Shown: piece after piece, positions 8,682 through 17,159 of the stretch
Numbering within the stretch: position 1 is the first letter of the stretch
Layout: each line of letters opens with the position of its first letter
DNA from: Herbiconiux sp. SALV-R1
GTDB lineage: Bacteria > Actinomycetota > Actinomycetes > Actinomycetales > Microbacteriaceae
Assembly: GCF_013113715.1 (NCBI RefSeq)
Contig: NZ_CP053344.1
Span: forward strand, 2,666,001 to 2,730,000
Direction of reading: 5' to 3'
DNA length: 64,000 nucleotides
The notes under the pieces: generated by a model
Databases searched by the model: none
What the model saw: the letters and a program-made list of their open reading frames with translations, nothing else
Told to the model about the DNA's origin: nothing
Made by a program: the position numbers and the translations under genes

Positions 8682-9683
8682 CTACTGCGCGTCGTGCGCG
8701 TCGTGGACGAGCTCGAGGATCCCGGCCCACCCGGTCTCCCGGTAGCTCTCCTCCGGGCTGGTGAGCTGCTCGTGGGCGATCTCGCCCGGCCGCGGAGCCT
8801 CGATGCGGTGCTCCAGCTCGCCCGCGTCGCCCGCCGCATCCGTCACCCGCTGCAGAACCTCGCCGAGCGGGATGCGCACCGCGTCGGAGACCACGAAGGT
8901 GCTCCCGCCCGTCGACACCGGGCTGGTGACGAGCGTGAGCAGGATGCGCACGGTGTCGTAGACCGACTGGTAGTACCGCGTGGTCTCCGGCCCGAACAAC
9001 GTCACGGGAAGACCCAGGGCGATCGACTGACGCCAGAGCTCGACGACCGAACCGCTCGACCCCCACACGTTGGGCAGCCGCACCGACGCAGCCCCGAGAC
9101 CCCGCGTCGCGGCGGCGGCGACCTCGAGCTCCGCGCGGTACTTGCTCTGGCCCAGCACGTTCATGCGCGAGGTCGCCTTGTCGGTGGAGACCAGCAGGAA
9201 GCGCTCCACGCCGCGCTTCTCGCTCTCGGCGAGCAGGATGCGCGTGGCGTCGACGTTCACCCGCTCGGCGAGTCGCGGGTTGGCCTCGCAGGTGCCAACG
9301 TGCTTCACGGCAGCCGCGTGCACCACCACCTCGCCGCGCACCTCGTCGAACACCTCGGCCATCTGAACGGGGTCGGAGACGTCGGCTACCACGGTGACGA
9401 GGTTGTCGCGAAGGCCCAGCGCGTTCACCCAGTTGATGAGCGAGGCGACACTGCGCTCGTTGGTGTCGATGACGACGACCGGGGCAGTGCGCTCCGGGTC
9501 GCTGATGAGCTCCACCGCGAGCGCGCCGCCGATGCTCCCGGCCCCGCCGGTGACGACCACGCGCCTCGCCGAGAGCGCCCGGCGCAGTTCGACGATCTCG
9601 CCGAGGTGCTGGAACGTCTCGTCGACCAGAGGAACGGCCAGGTCGGCCCCCAGGATGGTCATGGCGAGTTGCGGTGTGATCAC
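8682..9683 (-). CDS. CapD/FlaA1-type nucleotide-sugar 4,6-dehydratase or epimerase
   Basis: A 333-aa short-chain dehydrogenase-type enzyme (Polysacc_synt_2 family) acting on a UDP- or dTDP-sugar. It has the NAD(P) loop VVVTGGAGSIGGALA near residue 43, the VVHAAAVKHVGTCEANP segment that marks CapD/FlaA1 proteins, and the catalytic stretch FLLVSTDKATSRMNVLGQSKYRAE, where the usual SDR YxxxK is replaced by the MGxxK-like LGQSK. It lacks the N-terminal membrane domain of long CapD/WbpM proteins. It starts at GTG 9683, 62 bp after rmlA on the same strand, so it can be the last gene of the rmlC-rmlA unit. Confidence 0.85.
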   Translation of the reverse strand: MITPQLAMTILGADLAVPLVDETFQHLGEIVELRRALSARRVVVTGGAGSIGGALAVELISDPERTAPVVVIDTNERSVASLINWVNALGLRDNLVTVVADVSDPVQMAEVFDEVRGEVVVHAAAVKHVGTCEANPRLAERVNVDATRILLAESEKRGVERFLLVSTDKATSRMNVLGQSKYRAELEVAAAATRGLGAASVRLPNVWGSSGSVVELWRQSIALGLPVTLFGPETTRYYQSVYDTVRILLTLVTSPVSTGGSTFVVSDAVRIPLGEVLQRVTDAAGDAGELEHRIEAPRPGEIAHEQLTSPEESYRETGWAGILELVHDAHDAQ

Positions 9684-9745
9684 GTGCGTGTCAATCGGTC
9701 AGGTAGGGAGACGGAGGCCACCCCGCGGGCGCGGGGCGGGGACGA

Positions 9746-10618
9746 TCACTCGGAGGCGGCCGCGATGAGGGTCTTGAGGTACGCGCCGTATCCGCTCTTG
9801 ACCAGCGGATCGGCGAGCTTGGAGAGCTGCTCGGTGTCGATCCAGCCGGCCCGCCAGGCGATCTCCTCGATGCAGCCGATCTTGAAGCCCTGACGGTCTT
9901 CGATCACCCGCACGTACTCCGACGCTTGCATCATCGACTCGAAGGTTCCGGTGTCGAGCCAGGCCGTGCCGCGGTCGAGCACCTGCACGTGCAGGGCGCC
10001 CTGCTCGAGGTACCGCTCGTTCACCGTCGAGATCTCCAGCTCGCCACGCGCCGACGGGGTGATCGACTTCGCGATCTCCACCACCGAGTTGTCGTAGAAG
10101 TACAGACCGGGAACGGCGTAGTTCGACTTCGGCCGCTCCGGCTTCTCCTCGATCGAGATCGCGGTGAACGCCTCGTCGAACTCCACCACACCGTAGGCGC
10201 GCGGGTTCGACACGTGGTACGCGAAGATCTTCGCGCCGGTCAGCGCCTCGTTCGTGCGCAACGACGACCCCAGTCCCACACCGTGGAAGATGTTGTCGCC
10301 GAGCACCAGCGCCACACTGTCGTCGCCGATGAACTCTTCACCGATGATGAACGCCTGCGCCAGACCGTCGGGCGAGGGCTGCACCGCGTACTCCAGCCGG
10401 ATGCCGAGCTCGCTGCCGTCGCCGAGGAGAGCCCGGAACTGCTCGTTGTACTCGGGGGTCGTGATGATGAGGATCTCGTTGATGTCGGCCATCATGAGGG
10501 TCGACAGGGGGTAGTAGATCATCGGCTTGTCGTAGATGGGCATCAACTGCTTCGAGATGCCCTTCGTGATCGGCCACAACCGGGTGCCCGACCCGCCGGC
10601 GAGGATGATGCCCTTCAT
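9746..10618 (-). CDS. rmlA: Glucose-1-phosphate thymidylyltransferase
   Basis: 290 aa, the normal length for RmlA. It converts glucose-1-phosphate and dTTP to dTDP-glucose, the first step of dTDP-L-rhamnose synthesis. The N-terminus [20 protein letters not shown] is the signature pyrophosphorylase loop, and [26 protein letters not shown] and [20 protein letters not shown] are all diagnostic. The start at ATG 10618 is fixed by these residues and by a TGATG overlap with the rmlC stop; the longer open frame upstream is antisense to rmlC. Translation is coupled to rmlC. Confidence 0.97.
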   Translation of the reverse strand: MKGIILAGGSGTRLWPITKGISKQLMPIYDKPMIYYPLSTLMMADINEILIITTPEYNEQFRALLGDGSELGIRLEYAVQPSPDGLAQAFIIGEEFIGDDSVALVLGDNIFHGVGLGSSLRTNEALTGAKIFAYHVSNPRAYGVVEFDEAFTAISIEEKPERPKSNYAVPGLYFYDNSVVEIAKSITPSARGELEISTVNERYLEQGALHVQVLDRGTAWLDTGTFESMMQASEYVRVIEDRQGFKIGCIEEIAWRAGWIDTEQLSKLADPLVKSGYGAYLKTLIAAASE

Positions 10619-11229
10619 CAGCGGCCCTTCTCCGTCAGCGACGCGTAGAACGCGCGCGCCTCCTCCCACGTCGGGAGGAGACCCGACTCCTTCGCCTCGG
10701 CCAGGCTCGGCGCATCCGTGTCTTTCGGCGACAGCAGCAGCTCGCCGGCCTCCTCGGGGAAGCGCAGCGCGACCTCGGGGTCGAGCGGGTCGATGCCGTG
10801 CTCGCGCTCGGCGTTGAAGGTCGAGGTCACGAGGTAGCTCACCGTCGCGTTGTCGGTGAGCGCCACGAAGGCGTGACCGAGACCCTCGGAGAGGTAGATG
10901 GCCCGGCGGTCGGTGTCGTCGAGGAGCACCGAGTCCCACTGCCCGAAGGTCGGCGAACCCACGCGGATGTCGATGACGTAGTCGAGCACCGCACCGTGGG
11001 TGGCCGTGACGTACTTCGCCTGGCTCGGCGGGATGTCGGCGAAGTGGATGCCCCGCACCACACCCCGCTTCGACACCGAGGTGTTCGCCTGCGCCAGGTC
11101 GAGGGAGTGGCCGATCTCGTCTTCGAGCTTGTCGAAGCGGTACCACTCGAGGAAGACGCCACGGTCGTCGCCGAACTGCTTCGGCGTGATCTCATAGCTG
11201 TCGGGGATGCTCAGTTCGCGAATCTGCAC
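10618..11229 (-). CDS. rmlC: dTDP-4-dehydrorhamnose 3,5-epimerase
   Basis: A 203-aa cupin enzyme catalysing double epimerisation of dTDP-4-keto-6-deoxyglucose, the third rhamnose-pathway step. It carries [13 protein letters not shown], the catalytic-base motif VVRGIHF (His62) and the [13 protein letters not shown] strand. The C-terminus extends about 15 residues past the usual end. The GTG at 11229 lies exactly 6 nt after a TAGAAT box, so this gene probably begins a leaderless transcript that continues into rmlA and perhaps the CapD-like gene. Confidence 0.96.
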   Translation of the reverse strand: MQIRELSIPDSYEITPKQFGDDRGVFLEWYRFDKLEDEIGHSLDLAQANTSVSKRGVVRGIHFADIPPSQAKYVTATHGAVLDYVIDIRVGSPTFGQWDSVLLDDTDRRAIYLSEGLGHAFVALTDNATVSYLVTSTFNAEREHGIDPLDPEVALRFPEEAGELLLSPKDTDAPSLAEAKESGLLPTWEEARAFYASLTEKGR

Positions 11230-11241
11230 CCGACGATTCTA
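11227..11241 (-). promoter_or_regulatory. Leaderless promoter of rmlC-rmlA
   Basis: TAGAAT on the minus strand (11241-11236), 6 nt, then the GTG start at 11229. It lies in the 23-bp gap after the upstream hypothetical gene, so the rml genes have their own promoter inside a co-directional gene string. Confidence 0.55.
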
Positions 11242-11252
11242 GGGGACGCCGC

Positions 11253-12077
11253 TCAGACGAAACTCGTCGACTCCGCGACCCGCTCGAGTTTCGACGCGAA
11301 CACCTTCATGCCCCGCGCCTCGTCGGAGGTGCAGCAGAACCGCCGCACGAGCCGCATCGAGTTGATGGTGGAGAGCTCGCGGCCGACCGTCTCGGCGCCC
11401 GCCGGGCCGTAGGCGTAGCCGTGCCGGGCCTCGAGCGTGTCGAGGTAGACCGACTTGCTCGTGCGGCCGAGGCGCACCGGGAGCCCGCCGTAGAAGTAGG
11501 CGTCGAACGCCCGGTTGTAGGCCTCGTGCGCCTCGCCGGTGTGCTTGGTCTGGGAGCTGCGACGGATGACATCGGTGGGCGCGGTGAGGTCGGCGAACGC
11601 GGGAGCGAAGTACGAGTGGTCGACGCCGACCACGCTCGCCCACGTGTTGAAGGAGGTCTCGCTGTCGGCCGTGGTGGCGGCGGAGAGGGCCTCGAGCACC
11701 TCGGCCTTGATGAGGAAGCGGTCGAACACCGGCCCGGGCGAGGGCACCAGGGTGTCGCCGTTCAGCTCGCGGGCGACGTCGGCGAAGCCGTTGCGCTCGA
11801 GGCAGCCGCAGGCGGCGGCGTCGGCCGGCCAGTCGAACTCGGGCTGGAACACCGACCAGGGCGCGAGCACCTGCACCTCGGCATCGTCGGCGCGCGAGGC
11901 GGCGAGGGCCAGGAAGTCGGCGCTCAGGGAGACGTGCGAGGTGTCGGGCTCGCCGAAGGTCTCGGGCTGGGCGTAGCGCCAGGCCGAGAGCTCCGGAGCG
12001 GCGAACGCCCACCAGACGATGACGGTGCCGCCGAGGCGGAGCGAGCCCTCCTGACGGAGCTCGGGAGCGGTGGGCAT
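11253..12077 (-). CDS. Hypothetical protein of the polysaccharide locus
   Basis: A 274-aa protein I do not recognise. It has no signal peptide and no membrane segment, is rich in aromatic residues (TVIVWWAFAAPELSAWRYA near the N-terminus) and has scattered cysteines (CGCLERNGF and RRFCCTSDEARG). The CC pair and CxC might bind metal, but that is speculation. It follows the FkbM methyltransferase with a single-base gap, so it is co-translated with it and with the large GT2-GT4 gene before that. Codon use matches the neighbours. A role in glycan modification is the contextual guess only. Confidence 0.75.
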   Translation of the reverse strand: MPTAPELRQEGSLRLGGTVIVWWAFAAPELSAWRYAQPETFGEPDTSHVSLSADFLALAASRADDAEVQVLAPWSVFQPEFDWPADAAACGCLERNGFADVARELNGDTLVPSPGPVFDRFLIKAEVLEALSAATTADSETSFNTWASVVGVDHSYFAPAFADLTAPTDVIRRSSQTKHTGEAHEAYNRAFDAYFYGGLPVRLGRTSKSVYLDTLEARHGYAYGPAGAETVGRELSTINSMRLVRRFCCTSDEARGMKVFASKLERVAESTSFV

Positions 12078-12078
12078 C

Positions 12079-12930
12079 TCAGATCCTGTTCTTGATCGTC
12101 GCGGCGTAGCGGCCGCGGGTGAGCACCATGTCGAAGTGGTCGACCCAGCGCGAGCCGAAACCCACCAGCCGGGAGAGGCGCGTCGGCGAGAAGGCCGAGT
12201 AGGCGCTGCCCTCGCCGAGGAAGTAGGCGTCGAAACCGGAGGCGGCGAAACGCTCGACCATCCGGGCGATCGCCGACTCCCCCTCCCACGCGGCGGGCGA
12301 GATCTCGGTGAAGACGGTGAGGTTGCGCGGAAGGCCCCGGCCGGCGCCGAGCGAGTCGAGCACCTGGCGCTCGAGGCCCTGCACGTCGATCTTCACCACG
12401 TCGCTGCGGTAGCGCTTCACGAGCGAGCGGAGGGTGGCGGTGGGCACGCGGTCGGCGGCGACCGACGCATCCGGTGCTCCTGATGCGACACCCACTCGCG
12501 TGTTGCCGCGGTTGGTCTCGTCGGGGATGATCGCCCAGGCCTTCTCGGGCGAGTCGGTCACCGCCCCCTCGAGCAGCAGGGTGTTGTCGAAGTTCGAGAG
12601 GTTGAGCGAGGCGAGCTCGAGGTTCGACCGCAGCGGCTCGACGGCCACGATCCGGCCGTCGGGGATCTTCTTCGCCACCGAGGCCGAGAAGTACCCCACC
12701 ATGGCGCCGACGTCGAGGAACGAGCTCTTCGGGGTGAGGCTGTCGAGCACGGCCGAGAGCACCGTGCCGTCCCACTCCTTCTTGCGCTCCATGTAGGGCG
12801 TCACGACCTGGTCGGCGGCGGGCACCAGCACCTCGATGCCGTGCGTGCGGATCCAGACGGCGGGCTCCGTCGGCCCCGCCGGCGAGAACACCGGCAGGGG
12901 CTGCTGGCGGGTGGGGGCGCTGAGGGTCAC
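12079..12930 (-). CDS. FkbM family methyltransferase
   Basis: A 283-aa SAM-dependent O-methyltransferase, probably adding a methyl group to a sugar of the surface glycan. The SAM fold is visible as SSFLDVGAMVGYFSASVAKK (motif I), RIVAVEPLRSNLELASLNL (acidic end of strand 2) and DVVKIDVQGLERQVLDSLG, the segment most typical of FkbM proteins. The GTG start at 12930 overlaps the stop of the upstream glycosyltransferase by four bases (GTGA). FkbM enzymes are common in capsule and glycopeptidolipid loci; the methylated position cannot be predicted. Confidence 0.88.
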   Translation of the reverse strand: MTLSAPTRQQPLPVFSPAGPTEPAVWIRTHGIEVLVPAADQVVTPYMERKKEWDGTVLSAVLDSLTPKSSFLDVGAMVGYFSASVAKKIPDGRIVAVEPLRSNLELASLNLSNFDNTLLLEGAVTDSPEKAWAIIPDETNRGNTRVGVASGAPDASVAADRVPTATLRSLVKRYRSDVVKIDVQGLERQVLDSLGAGRGLPRNLTVFTEISPAAWEGESAIARMVERFAASGFDAYFLGEGSAYSAFSPTRLSRLVGFGSRWVDHFDMVLTRGRYAATIKNRI

Positions 12931-15140
12931 TCGGCCGCACCGCCCAGCAGTCGCTTCACCACGCGCCGACGCCGGCTGCCCACGGGCAGCAGGGTGACCG
13001 AGCTGTCGGCGAGCCGGCGGGCCACCGAGGGGGCGCCGGTGAGCACGATCTTCTGCGCGGTGCGCTCGTCGAGCCGGAACTGGCGGTGCCGCAGCAGGGC
13101 GTCGAAGCCGGCGGTGACGACGGTCTGCGCGGTGTCGGCCCACTGGTACTGCTGGGTGGCCGCCTCCCACAGCTCGCGCTGGCGCTGGCGCGCGTCGAGG
13201 TCGTTCACCAGCTCGAGCAGCGTCTGGGCGTCGGCCTCGTCGTCGCGGAACTCGAGGTACTTCGCGTCGGCCGGGCCGATGTCGCCGAGACCGCCGCCGC
13301 GCGAGGAGATGGGGGTGGAGCCGTAGTGCACGGCCTCGCCGGGGATCATGCCCCAGCCCTCGGTGATCGACGGCGAGGCCACGAGGGTGGCGCCGCTGAT
13401 GAGCCTGATCTTGTCGCTGTCGCTGACCCGGCCGAGGAAGGTGAAGCAGTCTGCGCCGGAGAGCTCGATCAGGTCGGCCTCGAGCTGGGCCGAGTGCCCG
13501 GAGTCGGGGGTGGGCCCGGCGAACACGAAGCGGCCCTCCCAGCCGAGGGACTTCAGGCGCAGCCCCACCCGCATGAGCCACGGCACGTTCTTGTGCAGGT
13601 AGTTGGTGCCGAGCACCAGGATGTAGGGCGTGTCGGCGAGCGCCTCGAGCCCCGCGTTCTCGAGGTTCCAGGCCCCCGCGGCGGGCGCGGGCTGCTCGGG
13701 CGAGCCGTTCGGCAGCACGACGATCTTGTCGCTGTCGCTCGTGCCGGAGTAGTACGCGGTGAGCGTCTTGGCCACGTGCGGGGTGAGCACGCCGATCGCG
13801 TCCGCGTTCTCCCAGCCCTTACGCGCGACGGCGTTCTTGGCGGCGAAGTCGTCGTAGTCGACCGCATAGTGCGGGTTCAGCAACGCGATGAGATCGAGCA
13901 TCCAGATCATATTGCGCCGCGAGAAGCCCGAGATGGCGGGCCAGGTGGCGCCGGTGAAGTCCTGGTAGGGGCGGAAGGCCAGGTCGACGTCGACCTTCGC
14001 GGCGTAGAGGTCGGCGATGGTGGAGACCTCGATGGTGTCGACCTTCGCCTCGGCGAGCATCGCCCGCAGCGGGCCCACCCGCTCACCCGAGGCCACCCAG
14101 ATGACGCGCTGCACGTCGGGGTGCAGGGCCAGCTTGCGCGAGAGCGCGAAGCTGCCCTCGAAGGTGCCGGTGAGGTTCGGATGCACGAGCTCGGCATCGA
14201 TGGCGATGGTGAGACCGTGGATGACGGCGTAGGTGTAGCGGCGCACCCGCTCGAGCGGGGTCGCCTCGTCGGCGGCGAACTCCGAGATCCAGTCGTTCCA
14301 GTACTCGAAGCGGCGGGCGACCAGCTCGTCGTTGTCGATCTTGCGCCAGTTGAGCGCGACCTCGCCGAACGACTCCCCGGTGGCGTGGTAGGCGTAGACG
14401 TCGTCGACGGCGATGTGGTTGAAGCCGTAGGAGACGCAGCGCAGCGAGTAGTCGACCTCTTCGCCGTAGCCCGGGCTGAACTCCTCGTCGAGGAGACCCA
14501 CGACGTTCAGCGCGTGCCGCGCGAACAGGGTGCAGAAGCTCGTGGCCACCGGCACGAAGGGGCGCACCTGCTTCGACGCGGCGGAGACCTTGCGGGCGAC
14601 CTCGGCGAACTCGGCGACGGTCGGCGGCTGCAGCTTCCAGGAGTCGGGGCCTTCGACCGTGAAGATCGTGGCGTTGGCCGAGAGGGCGGTCGCGGTGGCG
14701 ATGTCACTGCGCGAGCGGGCCGCGGCGATGAGCCTGGTGTCCCACTCCGGGCCGACGATGATGTCGCTGTTCAGCACGATGACGTCGGCGGGCGCGAGCT
14801 TCTGGAAGGCGGTGTTGAGGTTGCCGACCACGCCGCGGTTCTTCGGCTGCCTGAAGTAGTGCACCTCGCGGCCGTAGCGCTTCTCGACCTCGGCGAGCTC
14901 CTGCACCGCGATCTCGCTCGGCCCCGCGTCGTCGAAGACGACGATGGGGGTGGTCTCGCTGGTGTGCTCGAGGAGGCTGGAGACGCACAGCTCCCAGGTC
15001 GAGCCGCCGGAGAAGAGCGTCAGCGCGGCGACCACGTCGCCGACCTGCAGCGGTCGGCCGAACAGGTCATCGGTATCGGTGAGCGCGTGAATCGTGATGC
15101 CCTTCGTCGTTCCCAAGTCTTGCTCACACAATTGAACCAC
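12927..15140 (-). CDS. Bifunctional GT2-GT4 glycosyltransferase (second chimera)
   Basis: A 737-aa protein. Residues about 35-290 form a GT2 module (VVAALTLFSGGSTWELCV, VLNSDIIVGPEWD with the metal-binding acids, LLDEEFSPGYGEEVDYSLR), and residues about 340-690 a GT4-like module (YILVLGTNYLHKNVPWLM, FVFAGPTPDSGHSAQL, ASPSITEGWGMIPGEAVHYG, where the E-x7-E pattern is only partly kept). The start is uncertain: the frame opens at GTG 15140 but neither a ribosome site nor a -10 box sits correctly, and a TTG a few codons later is possible. It heads a coupled operon with the FkbM and hypothetical genes. Confidence 0.85.
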   Translation of the reverse strand: MVQLCEQDLGTTKGITIHALTDTDDLFGRPLQVGDVVAALTLFSGGSTWELCVSSLLEHTSETTPIVVFDDAGPSEIAVQELAEVEKRYGREVHYFRQPKNRGVVGNLNTAFQKLAPADVIVLNSDIIVGPEWDTRLIAAARSRSDIATATALSANATIFTVEGPDSWKLQPPTVAEFAEVARKVSAASKQVRPFVPVATSFCTLFARHALNVVGLLDEEFSPGYGEEVDYSLRCVSYGFNHIAVDDVYAYHATGESFGEVALNWRKIDNDELVARRFEYWNDWISEFAADEATPLERVRRYTYAVIHGLTIAIDAELVHPNLTGTFEGSFALSRKLALHPDVQRVIWVASGERVGPLRAMLAEAKVDTIEVSTIADLYAAKVDVDLAFRPYQDFTGATWPAISGFSRRNMIWMLDLIALLNPHYAVDYDDFAAKNAVARKGWENADAIGVLTPHVAKTLTAYYSGTSDSDKIVVLPNGSPEQPAPAAGAWNLENAGLEALADTPYILVLGTNYLHKNVPWLMRVGLRLKSLGWEGRFVFAGPTPDSGHSAQLEADLIELSGADCFTFLGRVSDSDKIRLISGATLVASPSITEGWGMIPGEAVHYGSTPISSRGGGLGDIGPADAKYLEFRDDEADAQTLLELVNDLDARQRQRELWEAATQQYQWADTAQTVVTAGFDALLRHRQFRLDERTAQKIVLTGAPSVARRLADSSVTLLPVGSRRRRVVKRLLGGAAE

Positions 15141-15170
15141 GAGGAGCCTGAATGCCCGGTCGGGCGGCTC

Positions 15171-15185
15171 TAGGCTGATGCCATG
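15171..15185 (+). promoter_or_regulatory. Leaderless promoter of the methyltransferase gene
   Basis: TAGGCT at 15171-15176 is followed by 6 nt and ATG 15183. Confidence 0.5.
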
Positions 15186-15992
15186 TCACCTCGCGAGCAG
15201 TACACGCACGGCCACCACGAGAGCGTCCTGCGCTCCCACACCTGGCGCACCGTGGAGAACTCCGCCGCCTACCTCGCGCCCCGCCTGGCACCCGGCCTGA
15301 AGCTCCTCGACGTGGGCTCCGGCCCCGGCACCATCACCGTCGACTTCGCCCGCCGGCTCGCCCCGGGCGGCTCGGTGACCGGCGTCGACGCCTCGGCCGA
15401 GATCGTCGCCCAGGCCGCGGAGTTCGCGGCTGCCGAGGGTGTGACGAACGTCACCTTCGACACCGGCGACGCCTACGCGCTCGACTTCGACGACGACACC
15501 TTCGACATCGTGCACGCCCACCAGGTGCTGCAGCACCTCGCCGACCCCGTCGCGGCGCTCCGCGAGTTCCGCCGGGTCACGAAGCCGGGCGGCGTCGTCG
15601 CCGCGCGCGACGTCGACTACGGCGGCGCGGTCGTGCAGCCTCCCCTGCCGGGGCTCGTGCGCTGGGGCGAGGTCTACGACGCCGTGCACCGCTCCAACGG
15701 CGGCGACCCGTGGGCGGGCCGCGCGCTCAAGGGCTGGGCGCTCGACGCCGGTTTCACCGAGCTCGAGGTCACCGCATCCGTCTGGTGCTTCGCCTCCGAC
15801 GAGGAGCGCGCCTGGTGGGGTGGGCTCTGGGCCGACCGGTCGCTGCACTCCGCCTTCGCGCCGCGCGCCCTCGAGATCGGCGCCGCCGGCCAGGTCGGGC
15901 TCGAGGAGATCTCGGCGGCGTGGCGCGAGTGGGCCGAGACGCCGTCGGCGATGTTCCTGTTCCCGCACATGGAGATCATCGCCACCGTCTGA
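15183..15992 (+). CDS. Class I SAM-dependent methyltransferase (Methyltransf_11/UbiE-like)
   Basis: A 269-aa soluble methyltransferase. Motif I KLLDVGSGPGTITVDFA lies near residue 40, GVDASAEIV gives the ribose-binding acid, NVTFDTGDAYALDFDDDTFD is the adenine pocket, and FDIVHAHQVLQHLADPVAALRE is motif II. The C-terminal part is the usual substrate cap. It is transcribed alone as a leaderless message and is divergent from the GT2-GT4 chimera. The substrate is unknown; the family includes quinone and small-molecule methyltransferases, so it need not belong to the glycan pathway. Confidence 0.85.
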   Translation: MSPREQYTHGHHESVLRSHTWRTVENSAAYLAPRLAPGLKLLDVGSGPGTITVDFARRLAPGGSVTGVDASAEIVAQAAEFAAAEGVTNVTFDTGDAYALDFDDDTFDIVHAHQVLQHLADPVAALREFRRVTKPGGVVAARDVDYGGAVVQPPLPGLVRWGEVYDAVHRSNGGDPWAGRALKGWALDAGFTELEVTASVWCFASDEERAWWGGLWADRSLHSAFAPRALEIGAAGQVGLEEISAAWREWAETPSAMFLFPHMEIIATV

Positions 15993-16007
15993 GCCCCGGA
16001 TGCGCGG

Positions 16008-17159
16008 CTACGGCCGGTAGCTCAACACGCCCTCGATCACGCGCTCGACCTGCGCGTCGTCGAGCCCTGCCCACAGCGGCAGGCGCACCAGGCGCCGCGA
16101 GAACTCCGCGCTCCGCTCGAGCGGGCGCAGCCGCCTTCCGAAGTGCTCGCCGGCCGGGCTCGTGTCGAGCGGGACGTAGTGGAACACCGCGCGCACACCG
16201 CGGGTGCGGAGGTGGGCGATGAGCGCCTGCTGCCCCTCGTGGTCGGGCATGACGAGGTAGAACAGGTGCGCGCTGTGCTCAAGCGCGGGGTCGCTCGACA
16301 TGAGCCGCACGCCCCGCGCATCCGCCCACTCCCCCAGGGCGGCGGCGTACGCGTTCCAGACGCGGTGCCGCGCAGCCTGGATGGTGTCGAAGGCGGCGAG
16401 CTGCGCGTCGAGCACCGCGGCGTTGAGCTCGCTCGGCAGGTAGCTCGACCCCTGGTCCTGCCAGGTGTACTTGTCGACCTCGCCGCGCAGGAAGCGGGCG
16501 CGGTCGGTGCCCTTCTCCCGCAGGATCTCGGCGCGCCGGAACAGCACCGCGTCGTTCACGAGCAGTGCCCCGCCCTCGCCGCAGTGCACGTTCTTGGTGT
16601 CGTGGAAGCTCTGCGTGGCCATGACGCCGGCGCTTCCGAGCATCCGCTCGCCGAAGCTGCCGCCGAGGCCGTGGGCGTTGTCTTCGACGAGGGCCACCCC
16701 GGCCGGCTCGGTGACCGAGAGCACGGCGTCGAGGTCGACGGGCACGCCCCCGTAGTGCATCACGGTCACCGCGCGGGTGCGCGGCGTGAGCGCCTCGGCC
16801 ACCTGCTGCGGGTCGATGTTGCCGGTGAGCGGGTCGATGTCGACGAAGACGGGCACCGCGCCCCGTGCCACCACGGCGGTGGCGGCCGAGGGGAAGGTGA
16901 AGCTGGGCAGCACCACCTCGTCGCCCGGGCCCAGCCCGAGCAGCAGGCCCGCCATCTCGAGGGCGTGCGTGCACGACGTGGTGAGCAGCGCGTGCGGGGC
17001 GCCCGAGACGGCACGCAGCCGCTCGGTGGCGCTGCGGGTGAAGTCGCCGTCACCGTGCGAGTGGTCGGAGCGGAGCACCGCCTCGAGGTTCGCCAGCTCG
17101 CCCGGGGCGCGATAGGGGCGGCTGAAGACGACCTCGTCGAGGCCGGGCATGGCGCTCAT
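16008..17159 (-). CDS. wecE: dTDP-4-amino-4,6-dideoxygalactose transaminase (WecE/RffA-like)
   Basis: A 383-aa PLP enzyme of the DegT/DnrJ/EryC1 family. Many segments match E. coli WecE as I know it: HSHGDGDFTRSATERL, LLTTSCTHALEMAGLLLGL, VMHYGGVPVDLDAVL, QSFHDTKNVHCGEGGALL with the PLP lysine at about K189, REKGTDRARFLRGEVDKYTW and VFHYVPLDTSPAGEHFG. WecE aminates dTDP-4-keto-6-deoxyglucose to dTDP-Fuc4N; the keto sugar is made by the RmlB encoded in this window. ATG 17159 overlaps the upstream GtrB-like gene (ATGA). It is the last gene of the Gtr-like operon, suggesting the transferred sugar is an amino-deoxy sugar. Confidence 0.92.
   Translation of the reverse strand: MSAMPGLDEVVFSRPYRAPGELANLEAVLRSDHSHGDGDFTRSATERLRAVSGAPHALLTTSCTHALEMAGLLLGLGPGDEVVLPSFTFPSAATAVVARGAVPVFVDIDPLTGNIDPQQVAEALTPRTRAVTVMHYGGVPVDLDAVLSVTEPAGVALVEDNAHGLGGSFGERMLGSAGVMATQSFHDTKNVHCGEGGALLVNDAVLFRRAEILREKGTDRARFLRGEVDKYTWQDQGSSYLPSELNAAVLDAQLAAFDTIQAARHRVWNAYAAALGEWADARGVRLMSSDPALEHSAHLFYLVMPDHEGQQALIAHLRTRGVRAVFHYVPLDTSPAGEHFGRRLRPLERSAEFSRRLVRLPLWAGLDDAQVERVIEGVLSYRP

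Noticed and set aside
13086-15173. 695-codon plus-strand frame opposite the second GT2-GT4 gene
   Set aside because: Antisense low-complexity product with no motif.
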